DNA of 64,000 nucleotides from Yersinia similis (GCF_001053095.1 NZ_CGBP01000007.1:112020-176019); one strand, 5' to 3'. Shown: positions 52,536 through 62,850, numbered from the stretch's first letter. Notes: generated by a model not told the origin, from the letters alone. Program-made: numbers and translations.

Positions 52536-54557
52536 CTACGGTTTCTTCGCATTCGCTAACTGAGCACGAAGATTGGCCAGATGACTCTGGCCTTTTTGCA
52601 TACGCTCTTCCGGGCTGACGGCTTTACGCTCGTTTTCCCAGTTTAAATCGTCCTGCGGTAACTCCATCAGAAAACGGCTAGGTTCTGGCCGAATCAACTC
52701 GCCGTATTGCCGCCGTTCTTTACACAGGGTGAAGAACAGTTCACGCTGGGCGCGGGTGATACCCACATAAGCCAATCGCCGTTCTTCATCCACATTATCT
52801 TCATCAATGCTGCTTTGATGCGGCAGTAAACCCTCTTCCATCCCCACTAAGAATACATAAGGGAACTCCAGCCCTTTAGACGCATGCAACGTCATTAATT
52901 GCACTTGATCCAGTTCTTCATCACTCTCCCCTCGCTCCATCATGTCACGCAGGGTAAAACGCGTTACCACCTGAGTCAGCGTCATCGGTTCATCCAGTTC
53001 CGACCCTTCAAGCATTTCGGTCATCCAACTGAATAATAAATTAACGTTTTTCATACGCATTTCAGCGGCTTTCGGGCTGGGCGCGGTTTCGAATAACCAG
53101 CTTTCGTAATCAATACCGTGGATCAAATCCCGCACTGCCGCCACGGGTTCACGCTCAACCAAACGAATAACCCCATCCATCCAATGAGTAAAACGTTGCA
53201 ATGACTCCAGGCCACGGCCCTTCAGGTGCTCACCTAACCCTAAATCAAAACTGGCCCGAAACAGGCTCTTATTGCGTACATTAGCCCATTCACCCAATTT
53301 TTGGACCGTAGCCGCACCAATCTCACGCTTTGGTGTATTCACAATTCGTAAGAATGCGCTGTCATCATCCTGATTAGTCAATACCCGTAAGTAAGCCAAC
53401 AAATCCTTAATCTCTGGACGAGAGAAAAATGAATCGCCACCCGAAATTCGATAAGGAATACGGTTTTGCATCAGCAATTTTTCAAACAACCGCGATTGGT
53501 GATTCCCACGATACAAAATGGCGTAATCGCTATATTGGGTCTTTTTAACAAAGTGATGTGCAATAAGTTCGCCGACCACCCGCTCCGCTTCATGATCTTC
53601 GTTATTGGCGGTAATCACTTTCAACTCATCGCCGTAACTCAGTTCAGAAAAGAGTTTTTTTTCAAAAACATGTGGATTGTTGGCAATCAAAATATTTGCC
53701 GCCTTCAAGATGCGACCTGAAGAACGGTAATTCTGTTCCAGCTTAATCACCCGTAGCGCAGGGAAATCTTCATTTAGCAGTACCAGGTTCTGTGGCCGGG
53801 CACCGCGCCATGAATAGATAGATTGGTCGTCATCACCCACGACAGTAAAACGCGCCCGATTCCCTACCAGCAATTTCACCATTTGATACTGGCTGGTATT
53901 GGTATCCTGATATTCATCAACCAGCAGGTAACGCAGACGATTTTGCCACCGCTCACGGACCTCCAAATTTTTTTGCAACAATAACGTAGGTAGCGAGATA
54001 AGGTCGTCAAAATCCAGCACATTACAGGCTTTCAAATGGGCGTCATATAAGCCGTAGCAATGGACAAATAACTTATCACGCTCGGATCGTGCTGTCGCAG
54101 CGGCGGCGGCTGGATCCAGCAGATCATTTTTCCAATTGGAGATCGCCGACACCAGTTGTTGTAGCAACGTTTTGTCATCTTCCAACCACTTATGGGTCAG
54201 ATCTTTCAATAGCCCCATCTGATCTTGTGCATCAAACAGTGAGAAGTTCGACTTCATCCCCAGCGTTACATACTCTTTCTTGATAATTTCCAACCCCAAG
54301 GTATGGAAAGTCGCGATCATCAATCCCCGCGCTTCTTTACGCCCCAGCGTTTGAGCAACACGCTCTTTCATCTCCCGGGCCGCTTTATTGGTGAAGGTCA
54401 CGGCAGCAATATGCTTAGGCTGATAACCACACTGGCGGATCAGGTGGGCAATCTTGTTGGTAATGACTCGGGTTTTACCCGATCCCGCACCGGCCAGCAC
54501 CAGACAGGGTCCAGTGACAAATTCGACGGCTTCTTGTTGACTGGGGTTTAATCGCAT
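52536..54557 (-). CDS. rep: ATP-dependent DNA helicase Rep
   Basis: Superfamily 1 3'-5' helicase acting as the accessory replicative motor with DnaB; 673 residues, identical to E. coli. Walker [17 protein letters not shown] at about 21-36, VDEYQDTN near 215, [13 protein letters not shown] near 245, and [10 protein letters not shown] near 565. ATG 54557 gives [14 protein letters not shown]; the 37 codons open upstream are not conserved. The C-terminal basic tail ([11 protein letters not shown]) is the DnaB-interacting end. Confidence 0.97.
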   Translation of the reverse strand: MRLNPSQQEAVEFVTGPCLVLAGAGSGKTRVITNKIAHLIRQCGYQPKHIAAVTFTNKAAREMKERVAQTLGRKEARGLMIATFHTLGLEIIKKEYVTLGMKSNFSLFDAQDQMGLLKDLTHKWLEDDKTLLQQLVSAISNWKNDLLDPAAAAATARSERDKLFVHCYGLYDAHLKACNVLDFDDLISLPTLLLQKNLEVRERWQNRLRYLLVDEYQDTNTSQYQMVKLLVGNRARFTVVGDDDQSIYSWRGARPQNLVLLNEDFPALRVIKLEQNYRSSGRILKAANILIANNPHVFEKKLFSELSYGDELKVITANNEDHEAERVVGELIAHHFVKKTQYSDYAILYRGNHQSRLFEKLLMQNRIPYRISGGDSFFSRPEIKDLLAYLRVLTNQDDDSAFLRIVNTPKREIGAATVQKLGEWANVRNKSLFRASFDLGLGEHLKGRGLESLQRFTHWMDGVIRLVEREPVAAVRDLIHGIDYESWLFETAPSPKAAEMRMKNVNLLFSWMTEMLEGSELDEPMTLTQVVTRFTLRDMMERGESDEELDQVQLMTLHASKGLEFPYVFLVGMEEGLLPHQSSIDEDNVDEERRLAYVGITRAQRELFFTLCKERRQYGELIRPEPSRFLMELPQDDLNWENERKAVSPEERMQKGQSHLANLRAQLANAKKP

Positions 54558-54714
54558 GACGCTCGGTTGCTCAGTGGGTTTACGGGGAAGCGAATTGTAC
54601 CAGAAAGCCACAGATGAAAAAAAACTGCCTGCTTTTTTGATTGGCAATACGCACGCAGCGGCAACCAAAATACGTTACACTGACGCGCTCCGCGAGCCTA
54701 TCGAAGAGACTCTG

Positions 54715-54748
54715 CGTTAAAATAACCCTGTCGTTAAAATAATCTGAT
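54715..54748 (+). repeat. Two tandem 17-bp units upstream of ppiC
   Basis: CGTTAAAATAACCCTGT and CGTTAAAATAATCTGAT abut, 13 bases before the ppiC start codon. Same 17-bp size as other arrays in the window. Confidence 0.7.
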
Positions 54749-54761
54749 GGTGACTGTTACT

Positions 54762-55043
54762 ATGGCAAATAAAGCTTCTGCACTGCATATTCTGGTTGAT
54801 GATGAAAAGCAGGCAAATGACATTCTGGCCCAGTTGAATAACGGGGCTAATTTCCAGGAGTTAGCGAAAAAGTTCTCTAACTGCCCGTCAAAACGCAACG
54901 GTGGCGATCTGGGTGAGTTCAATAAAGGGGATATGGTCCCGGCATTCGATAAAGCGGTATTTAGCTGCGAATTGCTGCAACCTTATGGCCCGGTCAAAAC
55001 TCAGTTTGGATATCACATCATTAAAGTGTTGTACCGCAGCTAA
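54762..55043 (+). CDS. ppiC: Peptidyl-prolyl cis-trans isomerase C (parvulin)
   Basis: A 93-residue cytosolic parvulin, the same length as E. coli PpiC. Conserved ASALHILV start, [16 protein letters not shown], and the C-terminal [16 protein letters not shown] 54762 is used; five codons upstream (ATG 54747) are possible but not conserved. In E. coli ppiC is next to ilvC; here accessory DNA follows instead. Confidence 0.95.
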   Translation: MANKASALHILVDDEKQANDILAQLNNGANFQELAKKFSNCPSKRNGGDLGEFNKGDMVPAFDKAVFSCELLQPYGPVKTQFGYHIIKVLYRS

Positions 55044-56064
55044 TCCTGAAATGCGCCACGCTATAAAAGGTGGCGTAATTCATACTCATGAATTTATCTC
55101 CTCGTAGTCTCCCAAACAAGATATAATTATATTACTCCATAGCATTATAGTTTTGATATTAGTCGTATATTTTCGTTATTTTATTATGCACAGACGAGTT
55201 TATTTCTATGTAATTTTAAAATAATCTGTCATTGACAATACTTCTTGGTCGTCGACAGTATCACTCTCAGAGAGGCTGATGTCATCCATCGCTAGAGTAC
55301 AGGATTTGAGTGAATCGTTGCATTAAGCTTAATTTTTTATATCACCGTTTTATTCACCCCCTTTTAACCATAAGCCTAAGATAACCCATTCCAACGCACG
55401 CTAATAAAAAACCCTGTTATAATAACCCATATTTCATTAACAATAGTTAATACTCTAACTCGCATTACATTAGTAATTTTTAATAATAACGTTCTATTTT
55501 ACGGTAACAACACTCCATCATATCTTTAGTTCAGAAGGCATTACGCGCCTTAATTATAGTAAAAATATTAATGTAATTTCTTCTCTCTGCCATCATACCC
55601 TTGTATTGAATATGGATTTATCGTGCCTCACTGTAGAAAGTAGACCGACAGAAACATTAAAAATATCGGTATTTAAATACATGGGAAATAGTAACTAAGA
55701 GTATAGTTGGCAATGAAAACAGTAAATACAATTTATTTTACATACTTTTCATGAAATTTAAAAACCAATAAATACAATCAGTTAATAAAAGACAATAAAT
55801 ATAGAGTGGGAATATTCCTACACAATTCGGTTATCTTTTCCTATGTAAAACCAACATTAGTTTCTATATCATCCTTTCATCAAATAATAATAAATCAGAG
55901 AAAATCCTCCAGATTACTTTTAAAATAAAAAGATAAATTGGAAGCACAAAATATAACTCTGAAAAATAAGAATATATATTCATTAAGTCACATTCCCCAT
56001 TCGGATTTCATTAAAATCCGAATGGGGAATTAACTCCATTTCAATGATTACATCGGGGTTTTAA
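55044..56064. other. 1-kb AT-rich gene-free region before the fimbrial operon
   Basis: No coding frame with protein-like character is seen on either strand. A weak hairpin (CGCCAC/GTGGCG, 55054-55075) may end ppiC. The rest is strongly AT-rich with A/T tracts and ends in the perfect hairpin just before the fimbrial subunit. Such DNA fits an H-NS-silenced control region; any regulator gene once here is not recognisable. Confidence 0.5.
55992..56030 (+). promoter_or_regulatory. Perfect 17-bp hairpin in the fimbrial 5' region
   Basis: ATTCCCCATTCGGATTT pairs perfectly with AAATCCGAATGGGGAAT around a five-base loop. The right arm ends 34 bases before the subunit ATG. As RNA it would be a very stable stem close to the ribosome-binding site. 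No T-tract follows, so it is more likely a stability or control element than a terminator. Confidence 0.7.
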
Positions 56065-56595
56065 ATGAAAAAAATTACTTTAGCTATCGCGTTATTCTCT
56101 GCATCTACAACAGTTGCCATGTCTGCCAGTAATAATACGATTACATTCCAAGGGGAAGTTACAGCACAAACCTGTTCTGTGACCGTAAACGGCCTTGAAG
56201 CAAATCCAATTGTCTTGTTGCCTACAGTATCGAGTAGCGATCTAAGCGATTCGGGCCAAACTAAGGGCAAAACAACCTTTACGCTAGGTGTATCTGGCTG
56301 TACATCAGGAACAGATGATCTTGATATCAAAACTATTTTCATCGGTAGCCTGGTTACTGCTACTGGTAATTTACAAAATACAGGTACCGCAGGGAACGTT
56401 GAACTTCAATTATTGAAAGATGCAACGACAACGACGGGTATCGACCTGAATAGTGGTTTGGCACAAGACGGCATCGTGTTGCTAGCAGGTGATACATCTG
56501 CGGAGCATGATTTTGCTGTTCAGTATTATGCCACTGGGCAATCAACGCCAGGGTCTGTAATTGCATCTGTACAGTATGCCGTTTCTTACTTGTAA
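56065..56595 (+). CDS. Fimbrial major subunit (type 1-like)
   Basis: A 176-residue pilin with a signal peptide of about 20 residues (MKKITLAIALFSASTTVAMS), then ITFQGEVTAQTCSVTVNG. The two cysteines (TCSV and GCTSG) form the usual pilin disulfide, and the C-terminus ends ASVQYAVSYL, the donor/beta-strand motif with penultimate aromatic. First gene of a chaperone-usher operon. Orthologues in other Yersinia are likely, but I cannot name the fimbria. Confidence 0.9.
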   Translation: MKKITLAIALFSASTTVAMSASNNTITFQGEVTAQTCSVTVNGLEANPIVLLPTVSSSDLSDSGQTKGKTTFTLGVSGCTSGTDDLDIKTIFIGSLVTATGNLQNTGTAGNVELQLLKDATTTTGIDLNSGLAQDGIVLLAGDTSAEHDFAVQYYATGQSTPGSVIASVQYAVSYL

Positions 56596-56658
56596 TAAAT
56601 GTATTTATTACCGGGTGGTATAACCACTCGGTAAATGACTTCAGAGGGTACGCTCATC

Positions 56659-57390
56659 ATGCTTAGTATATATGCCCGCCACTATCATTATCTGTTTGTA
56701 ACTTTATTAGTGGCTATGAGTCTGTCTTTTGCTAATGCCAGTGTCGTGATGACAGGGAGTCGTATCGTATATTCTGCGGGGACAAGCGAGCACAGCATAC
56801 AGCTAACCAATAATGACAGTTTCCCTAATGCTGTTCAGGTATGGTTAGACAGTGGAGATGAAAAATCGACACCAGAAACGGGCAAATCACCCTTTATAGT
56901 GACCCCGCCTTTCTTTCGTATTGAAGCAAATTCGGGCCAAACATTACGGTTAAAATATACGGGGAATGGTCTTCCTACAGATAGGGAATCCATATTTTAT
57001 CTTAATTTTTTACAGATCCCTCCCGTCAATAAAGTAGAGAAAGATAACAAGATGTTAGTGCTGTTGCGTAACCGCATTAAAGTATTTTATCGGCCCGAGA
57101 GCATTATCGGCCGTGTTGACCAAGTCTCTACCGCACTGACTTTTAGCCTACGAAAACAGGGGAAAGACCTTGTTTTAACAGGTAAAAACCCAACCGGCTT
57201 CTATGCCACAATTGCCAGTGGTGAAATAGTGAGTGGGAGTATAAAACTTAAAATAAAATCAAATATGATCGCTCCTATGTCCCAAGTTGAGTGGGTGATC
57301 CCAAATGCATCTGCCCCCTCTTCAGCAACTATTAACTTTCTAATCATGAATGATTTCGGCGGGCAAGATGCAGGTAGTTATCGTATTTAG
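56659..57390 (+). CDS. Periplasmic fimbrial chaperone 1
   Basis: A PapD-like chaperone of 243 residues with a signal peptide ending near ANA. Immunoglobulin-like domain 1 has the pilin-binding Arg in TGSRIVYSAG and Lys in RNRIKVFYRP; the short F1-G1 loop indicates the FGS class. LPTDRESIFYLNFLQIPP is the conserved family motif. ATG 56659 (LSIYARHYH) is preferred; an in-frame ATG eight codons upstream is possible. Confidence 0.9.
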   Translation: MLSIYARHYHYLFVTLLVAMSLSFANASVVMTGSRIVYSAGTSEHSIQLTNNDSFPNAVQVWLDSGDEKSTPETGKSPFIVTPPFFRIEANSGQTLRLKYTGNGLPTDRESIFYLNFLQIPPVNKVEKDNKMLVLLRNRIKVFYRPESIIGRVDQVSTALTFSLRKQGKDLVLTGKNPTGFYATIASGEIVSGSIKLKIKSNMIAPMSQVEWVIPNASAPSSATINFLIMNDFGGQDAGSYRI

Positions 57391-57417
57391 CAGTAACTTT
57401 CCGGTAAAGGAACATTT

Positions 57418-60069
57418 ATGGTACAGGCACGAGTTATTCCGAAAACAAATTTCTCAGGCCGTAGGAAAGTATTAACATTATGTATCACTTTAATTTTACA
57501 TATTGATACCGCTTTTGGTCAGGAAGAACCACAAAATTTCGAATTTGATGAATCTCTTTTTTTAGGGACAAAATATGCATCAGGTCTGACCCAACTTAAT
57601 AAAAAGAACTCTATAACTGCCGGAAATTATGATGCTGTAGATGTTTTGGTTAATAACAAACTGTTCAAACGTATGAGCGTGAAATTTATTAAAGATGCCA
57701 ACTCATCTGAGATTTATCCCTGTCTGAGCGACGAGTTATTAACCGCAGCTGGCGTTGATCTGGGTAGAGAAAATAGCACGACGACCAAAGAACCCCATGT
57801 TACCGAGGCTAGCACTCCTATGCCTGAAACTCGCGTCCCAACGGACCAATGTATACCTCTGTCTACGCGGGTAAAAGGTGCATCCTTTCTATTTGATCAG
57901 GCTAAATTACGTTTAGAGCTTTCGATTCCACAGGCTCTATTGCAAAAACGGCCTAGAGGCTACATTGAGCGGGCGGAATGGCAGGAAGGCGAAAAACTCG
58001 CATTCATTAACTACAGCGCCAACGCTTATCGCAGTGATACTCGCGGCCAGCAAAAGAGAACCTCTGATTTTGGTTTTATTGGCCTTAAAAGTGGGATCAA
58101 TCTGGGATTGTGGCAAGTACGCCAGCAATCGAACGTCCGTTACGCCAGCAATGATAGTGGCAGCGATACCCAGTGGAATAGTCTCCGCACTTATGTGCAA
58201 CGCCCGATCCCACAGTTGGATAGCCAGTTAACGTTAGGCGAAACTTTCACTGACAGTACATTATTTGGCAGTATGTCGTTCCGCGGTGCGAAAATGGCTA
58301 CCGACCAACGCATGTGGCCAGTGTCAATGCGCGGTTTCTCCCCAGAGGTCCGGGGTGTCGCCAGTACCAACGCACGCGTTATCATTCGTCAGAATGGGCG
58401 TGAAATTTATGAAACGAACGTCGCTCCTGGCCCATTCGTTATTAACGATTTATACAGCACTAGCAGTCAGGGCGACCTTAATGTTGAGGTTATCGAGGCC
58501 AATGGTAGCCGCTCAACATTTACGGTACCATTCAGTGCTGTTCCTGATTCAATGCGGCCAGGCGTTAGCCGCTATAATGCGGTGATCGGGGAATCACGTG
58601 ATTTCACCAATATTGATAATTATTTCACTGACTTCACCTATGAGCGCGGCCTCACCAATCAATTGACGGCCAACAGTGGTGTTCGTTTAGCAAAAGACTA
58701 CACAGCATTACTTGCCGGTGGCGTATTAGGGACACCGGTAGGTGCTTTAGGCCTTAATGCCACCTATTCTCACGCCAAAGTCGAAAATGATAAAACACAA
58801 GATGGCTGGCGGATGCAGGCCACCTATAGCCAGACGTTTAATCAAACCGGAACCACTTTCTCATTAGCCGGGTATCGCTACTCAACGAAAGGGTATCGTG
58901 ATTTAAATGATGTGTTTGGGGTGCGTTCAGTGCAAAAAAACGGGGGAACGTGGGATTCATCAACCTATAAACAGCGTAGCCAATTCACAACCACCATTAA
59001 CCAAGACCTCGGTAATTTGGGCCAGTTATACGCCTCAGCCTCAACCAGTGATTATTATAACGATACGGCGAGAGATACCCAGTTACAGCTAGGCTATTCA
59101 AATAGTTATCAGCAAATCAGTTACAATTTGGCTATCAGCCGCCAGCGCAGTGTTTATACCTCAACCCTGTATAACTGGGATAGCGATGATACCGACGAGA
59201 CGGCAACCACCACGCGCTACGGTAATACCGAGAACATTGCAACATTCACCGTTTCTATTCCACTGAATATTGGTAGCAACAACCAATATCTATCAATGTC
59301 AGCCAGCCGTAATCCGAAAAGCGGTAATAACTATCAAACATCATTATCAGGCACCGCTGGTGAGCGAAATTCCTTCAACTATGCATTAAATGCAGGCTAT
59401 GACGACAGCAACATCGGTAGCAGCTCAAATAATTGGGGGGCCAACGTACAGAAGCAATTCCCCAATGCCACCGTTAATGGCAGCTATTCTCGCGGCAATA
59501 ATTACACCCAATATGGCGCAGGCGCTCGTGGTGCGGCGGTAATACATCGACAAGGTGTGACTCTGGGCCCCTATCTGGGTGAAACCTTTGGTTTAATTGA
59601 AGCTAATGGTGCTGAAGGGGCGACGGTTCGTAATGCCCAAGGGGCAAGGATTGATAGTAACGGATTTGCTCTGGTACCCGCGCTAACACCTTATAACTAC
59701 AACACGATAGGGCTGGATACCAAGGGGATTAACCGCAACACCGAGTTGAAAGAGAATCAGGGCCGTGTCGTCCCTTATGCCGGGGCGGCGGTAAAAGTGA
59801 AATTTGAAACGCTGACTGGCTATGCGGTGTTAATTCAAACTGAAGGTGAAGGGTTACCACTGGGTGCTGATGTGTATAACAGCAAAGATGAACTGGTTGG
59901 GATGGTAGGTCAGGGGAATCAGATCTACGCACGGGTAGCTGGCGACAAAGGTACGCTTTATGTCCGTTGGGGCGAAAACAGCGGTGATCAGTGTCAATTA
60001 CCTTATGCTTTTAATCGCCAGGATACCGAGCAAGATATCATTCATATAACCGCGAGTTGCCAGCGTTAA
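57418..60069 (+). CDS. Outer membrane fimbrial usher
   Basis: An 883-residue usher (FimD/PapC family) with an N-terminal signal ending TAFG, the N-terminal domain FDESLFLG, a 24-strand barrel, the plug domain (about 250-340), and C-terminal domains ending with two conserved cysteines (GDQCQLPYAF and ITASC). ATG 57418 has AAAGGA upstream. It assembles and exports the pilus. Confidence 0.95.
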   Translation: MVQARVIPKTNFSGRRKVLTLCITLILHIDTAFGQEEPQNFEFDESLFLGTKYASGLTQLNKKNSITAGNYDAVDVLVNNKLFKRMSVKFIKDANSSEIYPCLSDELLTAAGVDLGRENSTTTKEPHVTEASTPMPETRVPTDQCIPLSTRVKGASFLFDQAKLRLELSIPQALLQKRPRGYIERAEWQEGEKLAFINYSANAYRSDTRGQQKRTSDFGFIGLKSGINLGLWQVRQQSNVRYASNDSGSDTQWNSLRTYVQRPIPQLDSQLTLGETFTDSTLFGSMSFRGAKMATDQRMWPVSMRGFSPEVRGVASTNARVIIRQNGREIYETNVAPGPFVINDLYSTSSQGDLNVEVIEANGSRSTFTVPFSAVPDSMRPGVSRYNAVIGESRDFTNIDNYFTDFTYERGLTNQLTANSGVRLAKDYTALLAGGVLGTPVGALGLNATYSHAKVENDKTQDGWRMQATYSQTFNQTGTTFSLAGYRYSTKGYRDLNDVFGVRSVQKNGGTWDSSTYKQRSQFTTTINQDLGNLGQLYASASTSDYYNDTARDTQLQLGYSNSYQQISYNLAISRQRSVYTSTLYNWDSDDTDETATTTRYGNTENIATFTVSIPLNIGSNNQYLSMSASRNPKSGNNYQTSLSGTAGERNSFNYALNAGYDDSNIGSSSNNWGANVQKQFPNATVNGSYSRGNNYTQYGAGARGAAVIHRQGVTLGPYLGETFGLIEANGAEGATVRNAQGARIDSNGFALVPALTPYNYNTIGLDTKGINRNTELKENQGRVVPYAGAAVKVKFETLTGYAVLIQTEGEGLPLGADVYNSKDELVGMVGQGNQIYARVAGDKGTLYVRWGENSGDQCQLPYAFNRQDTEQDIIHITASCQR

Positions 60070-60092
60070 CAATAGTTGCCGCCGTTAACAAT

Positions 60093-61472
60093 ATGAGAAA
60101 AATAATGTTAAGACCAATAAAGCTATTAATATCTTGCGGCATTTCGCAACCCACCACTGCGGTCTATTGCCGCCGCCCATATTTTCTTGCCGGGCTGACA
60201 TTACTTATTGGGCTATTTAGCACCTCCGCGTGGTCAAACTGTACCCGTATTACCGCACAAAATCAGATAAGTCCCAGTGATGGGATAGCCGGCCCATGGG
60301 CCGGTTCCAGAGACGATAATAATGGTTCACTCAACTTACCCAGTATTGTTGATCTCAGCACCAATGCGAATTTTCAACCTGATGGTACGTTATTAGCATC
60401 GGCGACATCAGACTTCACCACCTTTGCTCGAAATACCGGTTATAGTCCTGAACAAGTTATTTATAGATGCCTGGCGGCTGATGTGGATCAGCTCTATGAG
60501 ATGTATGCCACTAACGGTGACAGTACCTATGGTGGCAAATTTGAAGATGGCGCTATTGCAGGCAATGTGCCCTATGGCTATGCCACCACAGTGATGAATG
60601 TGGTTATTCGGTTTACTAACCTGGCAACGGGGGAGTATTACTCTCGTTACTGGAGAGCACGCCGTTTAACCGGGCTTGATACTGACAGTAGCGGACGCAT
60701 CTTAGTCAAAGTGAAAAATTTTAGTAATGTGTATACCGAGCTATTTCGTATTGATTATGCCCGTAGCGGTGCGAACAACACACCGTCTTTTCTCTATAAC
60801 CGTAAGCAACCGAATGCCTATATCTCCTTTAAAGGTCCCGGTATTCCTAGCCCTACAGAAGGAGCTGATTCGCTCTCGAATTATTCCGGTTTTTATGCCC
60901 ACTGGCCCGCATCTATTGGGTTGTACAGCTACGTCACATTCCGCCGGACCGCTATTTGTGCGGTAAGCAACTTTACCCCGACGGTCATATTACCGAGGAT
61001 TTCGGTGGCAGAACTGAATAATGGGAATACCAGCTCCGCTGATTTTAATGTGGATTTTCAGTGCCAGACCGGGATTAACTCTGGCGTGACTGCTGGCACA
61101 GTGGCGATGGGCTTTTTAGTGCCGGCGGCTAATGCGGCTAAAGCCCAGGCGCTGGGGTTAATGAACGGCAACGGGGGGGTAAGCCATTTGGTCTCCGATA
61201 ACTATGGCACTGCTGGCACCGCGGGCGGTGTGGGTATCCGCATCTACCGTAACAATAGCCCAATGTATCTACTGTCAAAAAACGTGACTCAGACAGGTAA
61301 TAATGGGGGGTGGTATGGTATCTTCCAAGGCGCACAAGAAGTCACTGGCAGCGTAAATGGGGGGAACAGTTACACCGAAACTTTCCGCGCTGAATTAAGC
61401 AAAATCAGCGGGCAAACGGTGACCGCCGGAGCAGTGAATGCACATGCGCAAGTGGTTATCCGTGTCCAATAA
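60093..61472 (+). CDS. Fimbrial tip adhesin (two-domain)
   Basis: A 459-residue protein with a long signal (hydrophobic FLAGLTLLIGLFSTSAWS), a receptor-binding N-terminal region of about 280 residues with no recognised fold, and a C-terminal pilin domain (SSADFNVDFQCQTGINSG to HAQVVIRVQ). This length and layout fit a FimH/PapG-like tip adhesin. The receptor is unknown. It starts 23 bases after the usher. Confidence 0.85.
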   Translation: MRKIMLRPIKLLISCGISQPTTAVYCRRPYFLAGLTLLIGLFSTSAWSNCTRITAQNQISPSDGIAGPWAGSRDDNNGSLNLPSIVDLSTNANFQPDGTLLASATSDFTTFARNTGYSPEQVIYRCLAADVDQLYEMYATNGDSTYGGKFEDGAIAGNVPYGYATTVMNVVIRFTNLATGEYYSRYWRARRLTGLDTDSSGRILVKVKNFSNVYTELFRIDYARSGANNTPSFLYNRKQPNAYISFKGPGIPSPTEGADSLSNYSGFYAHWPASIGLYSYVTFRRTAICAVSNFTPTVILPRISVAELNNGNTSSADFNVDFQCQTGINSGVTAGTVAMGFLVPAANAAKAQALGLMNGNGGVSHLVSDNYGTAGTAGGVGIRIYRNNSPMYLLSKNVTQTGNNGGWYGIFQGAQEVTGSVNGGNSYTETFRAELSKISGQTVTAGAVNAHAQVVIRVQ

Positions 61473-61476
61473 TATA

Positions 61477-62256
61477 ATGCTTAGCCGCATCAACTGCCGG
61501 TTCCGTGGCTTGCTGCTACTCATGCTCACCTATCGTGTACTGACTCTCCCTGCGCTGACGATTGGCGTGTTGATAATGAGTACGCTGGCAACGAGTGCCG
61601 TGGCGAGTGTGATTGCAGAGAGAACACGTATTGTCTTCAGTGAAGGCAGTACAGAAGAGTCACTGCAACTGGTTAACAGCAATAGCTACCCGGTTGCGGT
61701 ACAAGCTTGGGTGGATGACGGCAATTTGATGGCGACGCCTGATAAGGCTGTTTCACCCATATTGGTGTTACCCCCGGTATTCCGGTTACAACCTCAGGCA
61801 CAGCGTAGCCTGCGGTTGATCTTATCTGGCGGGAGTAAATTACCTGCGGATAGGGAATCTGCATTCTGGCTAAATATTTACGAAATCCCGCCTAAGGCCA
61901 CCCCCAAATCCGGTGATGAATCTTTTGTTACGCTGGCCCTACGGATGCAATATAAAGTCTTTTACCGCCCTAAAAACTTACCTAAACCGGGAGATATTCC
62001 AGGCAAGGCATTAACCTTTAGTCTCGAACGTAACGGCGACAGTGCGCTGATTAAGGTTAACAATCCAACCCCTTACTATGCATCATTCGCTTCTTTGACC
62101 ATCGGTTCAGCCGAAGGCCCACCGGAAATGGTGGCCCCATTCTCTCAATTAGATTTTCCACTAAACCGAGCGCCAATTAGCGACAACAAAACCGTCAATT
62201 TTGATTTAATTGATGATTTAGGCAACCGAAACTCTTTTAGCCATGAGTTGAAATAA
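61477..62256 (+). CDS. Periplasmic fimbrial chaperone 2
   Basis: A second PapD-like chaperone of 259 residues starting four bases after the adhesin. The conserved Arg is in AERTRIVFSEG, Lys in ALRMQYKVFYRP, and LPADRESAFWLNIYEIPP is the family motif. A long N-terminal hydrophobic region contains several possible starts; the mature domain starts near VIAERTR. Paralogue of chaperone 1, perhaps dedicated to the adhesin. Confidence 0.88.
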   Translation: MLSRINCRFRGLLLLMLTYRVLTLPALTIGVLIMSTLATSAVASVIAERTRIVFSEGSTEESLQLVNSNSYPVAVQAWVDDGNLMATPDKAVSPILVLPPVFRLQPQAQRSLRLILSGGSKLPADRESAFWLNIYEIPPKATPKSGDESFVTLALRMQYKVFYRPKNLPKPGDIPGKALTFSLERNGDSALIKVNNPTPYYASFASLTIGSAEGPPEMVAPFSQLDFPLNRAPISDNKTVNFDLIDDLGNRNSFSHELK

Positions 62257-62315
62257 AGTGCGCTGCTGGGAATGGCAGTTTGGGGGCGAGTAGCGCACAG
62301 ACACTGGAAGCTTAT

Positions 62316-62618
62316 TTAGGAATTGCTGTCCATCAGCCAATAAATAACCTCATCCAATCGTCTTTTACAAATCTGTAATTCACGTTTTAAGGCTAACGTA
62401 TAAATACCGCTATCGCCCCAACTAACACCGGTGAATTCGGGTATTTCACAAGAAATTAAAGCTGACTCTGGAGGAGATAACCGAATAACGTCGATAGATT
62501 TTAGGGTAGGTGATTTACTCTTGCAGGAGGTTAATAATATGATCAGGCATACGTTGAGCAGCACAAAAATCATCAATTGTCGCTGCCTTGAACTGCCTAA
62601 TGTTCTCTTCATATTCAT
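62316..62618 (-). CDS. Rz1-like outer-membrane spanin lipoprotein
   Basis: A 100-residue lipoprotein with signal MNMKRTLGSSRQRQLMIFV and lipobox LLTSC (near residue 26). It begins inside the Rz gene in another frame and runs past its end, the classic nested or overlapping Rz/Rz1 architecture. It would form the outer half of the spanin complex that fuses the membranes in phage lysis. Longer than lambda Rz1. Confidence 0.85.
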   Translation of the reverse strand: MNMKRTLGSSRQRQLMIFVLLNVCLIILLTSCKSKSPTLKSIDVIRLSPPESALISCEIPEFTGVSWGDSGIYTLALKRELQICKRRLDEVIYWLMDSNS

Positions 62619-62850
62619 TACGTAATACCTTCTCATTCTCTAATTGACGAGCAGTAGCAACACGATTGGACATATCATTTACATGATAAATATCAAGAAT
62701 ATTTTTCAATGCAACATTCGCTTCCCGCACTGTCACCAACTCTTTTTCTTTATTTTCAATTTGCTTTGACAGGTTACTCCACTGCACAAGAAGTAATAGA
62801 AAAGAAGCTACCAATGCCGTTATAATCCCACCAAGTATTTTATAAGACAT
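62515..62850 (-). CDS. Rz-like inner-membrane spanin
   Basis: A 111-residue protein with an N-terminal membrane segment (ILGGIITALVASFLLLLVQW) and a long periplasmic coiled-coil (SKQIENKEKELVTVREANVALKN and later EYEENIRQFK). It ends in a short charged segment. The layout is that of lambda-type Rz. No holin or endolysin is found between it and the bacteriocin relic, so the lysis cassette is incomplete here. Confidence 0.85.
   Translation of the reverse strand: MSYKILGGIITALVASFLLLLVQWSNLSKQIENKEKELVTVREANVALKNILDIYHVNDMSNRVATARQLENEKVLRNEYEENIRQFKAATIDDFCAAQRMPDHIINLLQE

Noticed and set aside
53466..53720. Small frame on the strand opposite rep
   Set aside because: It lies within the conserved rep gene and shows no independent features.
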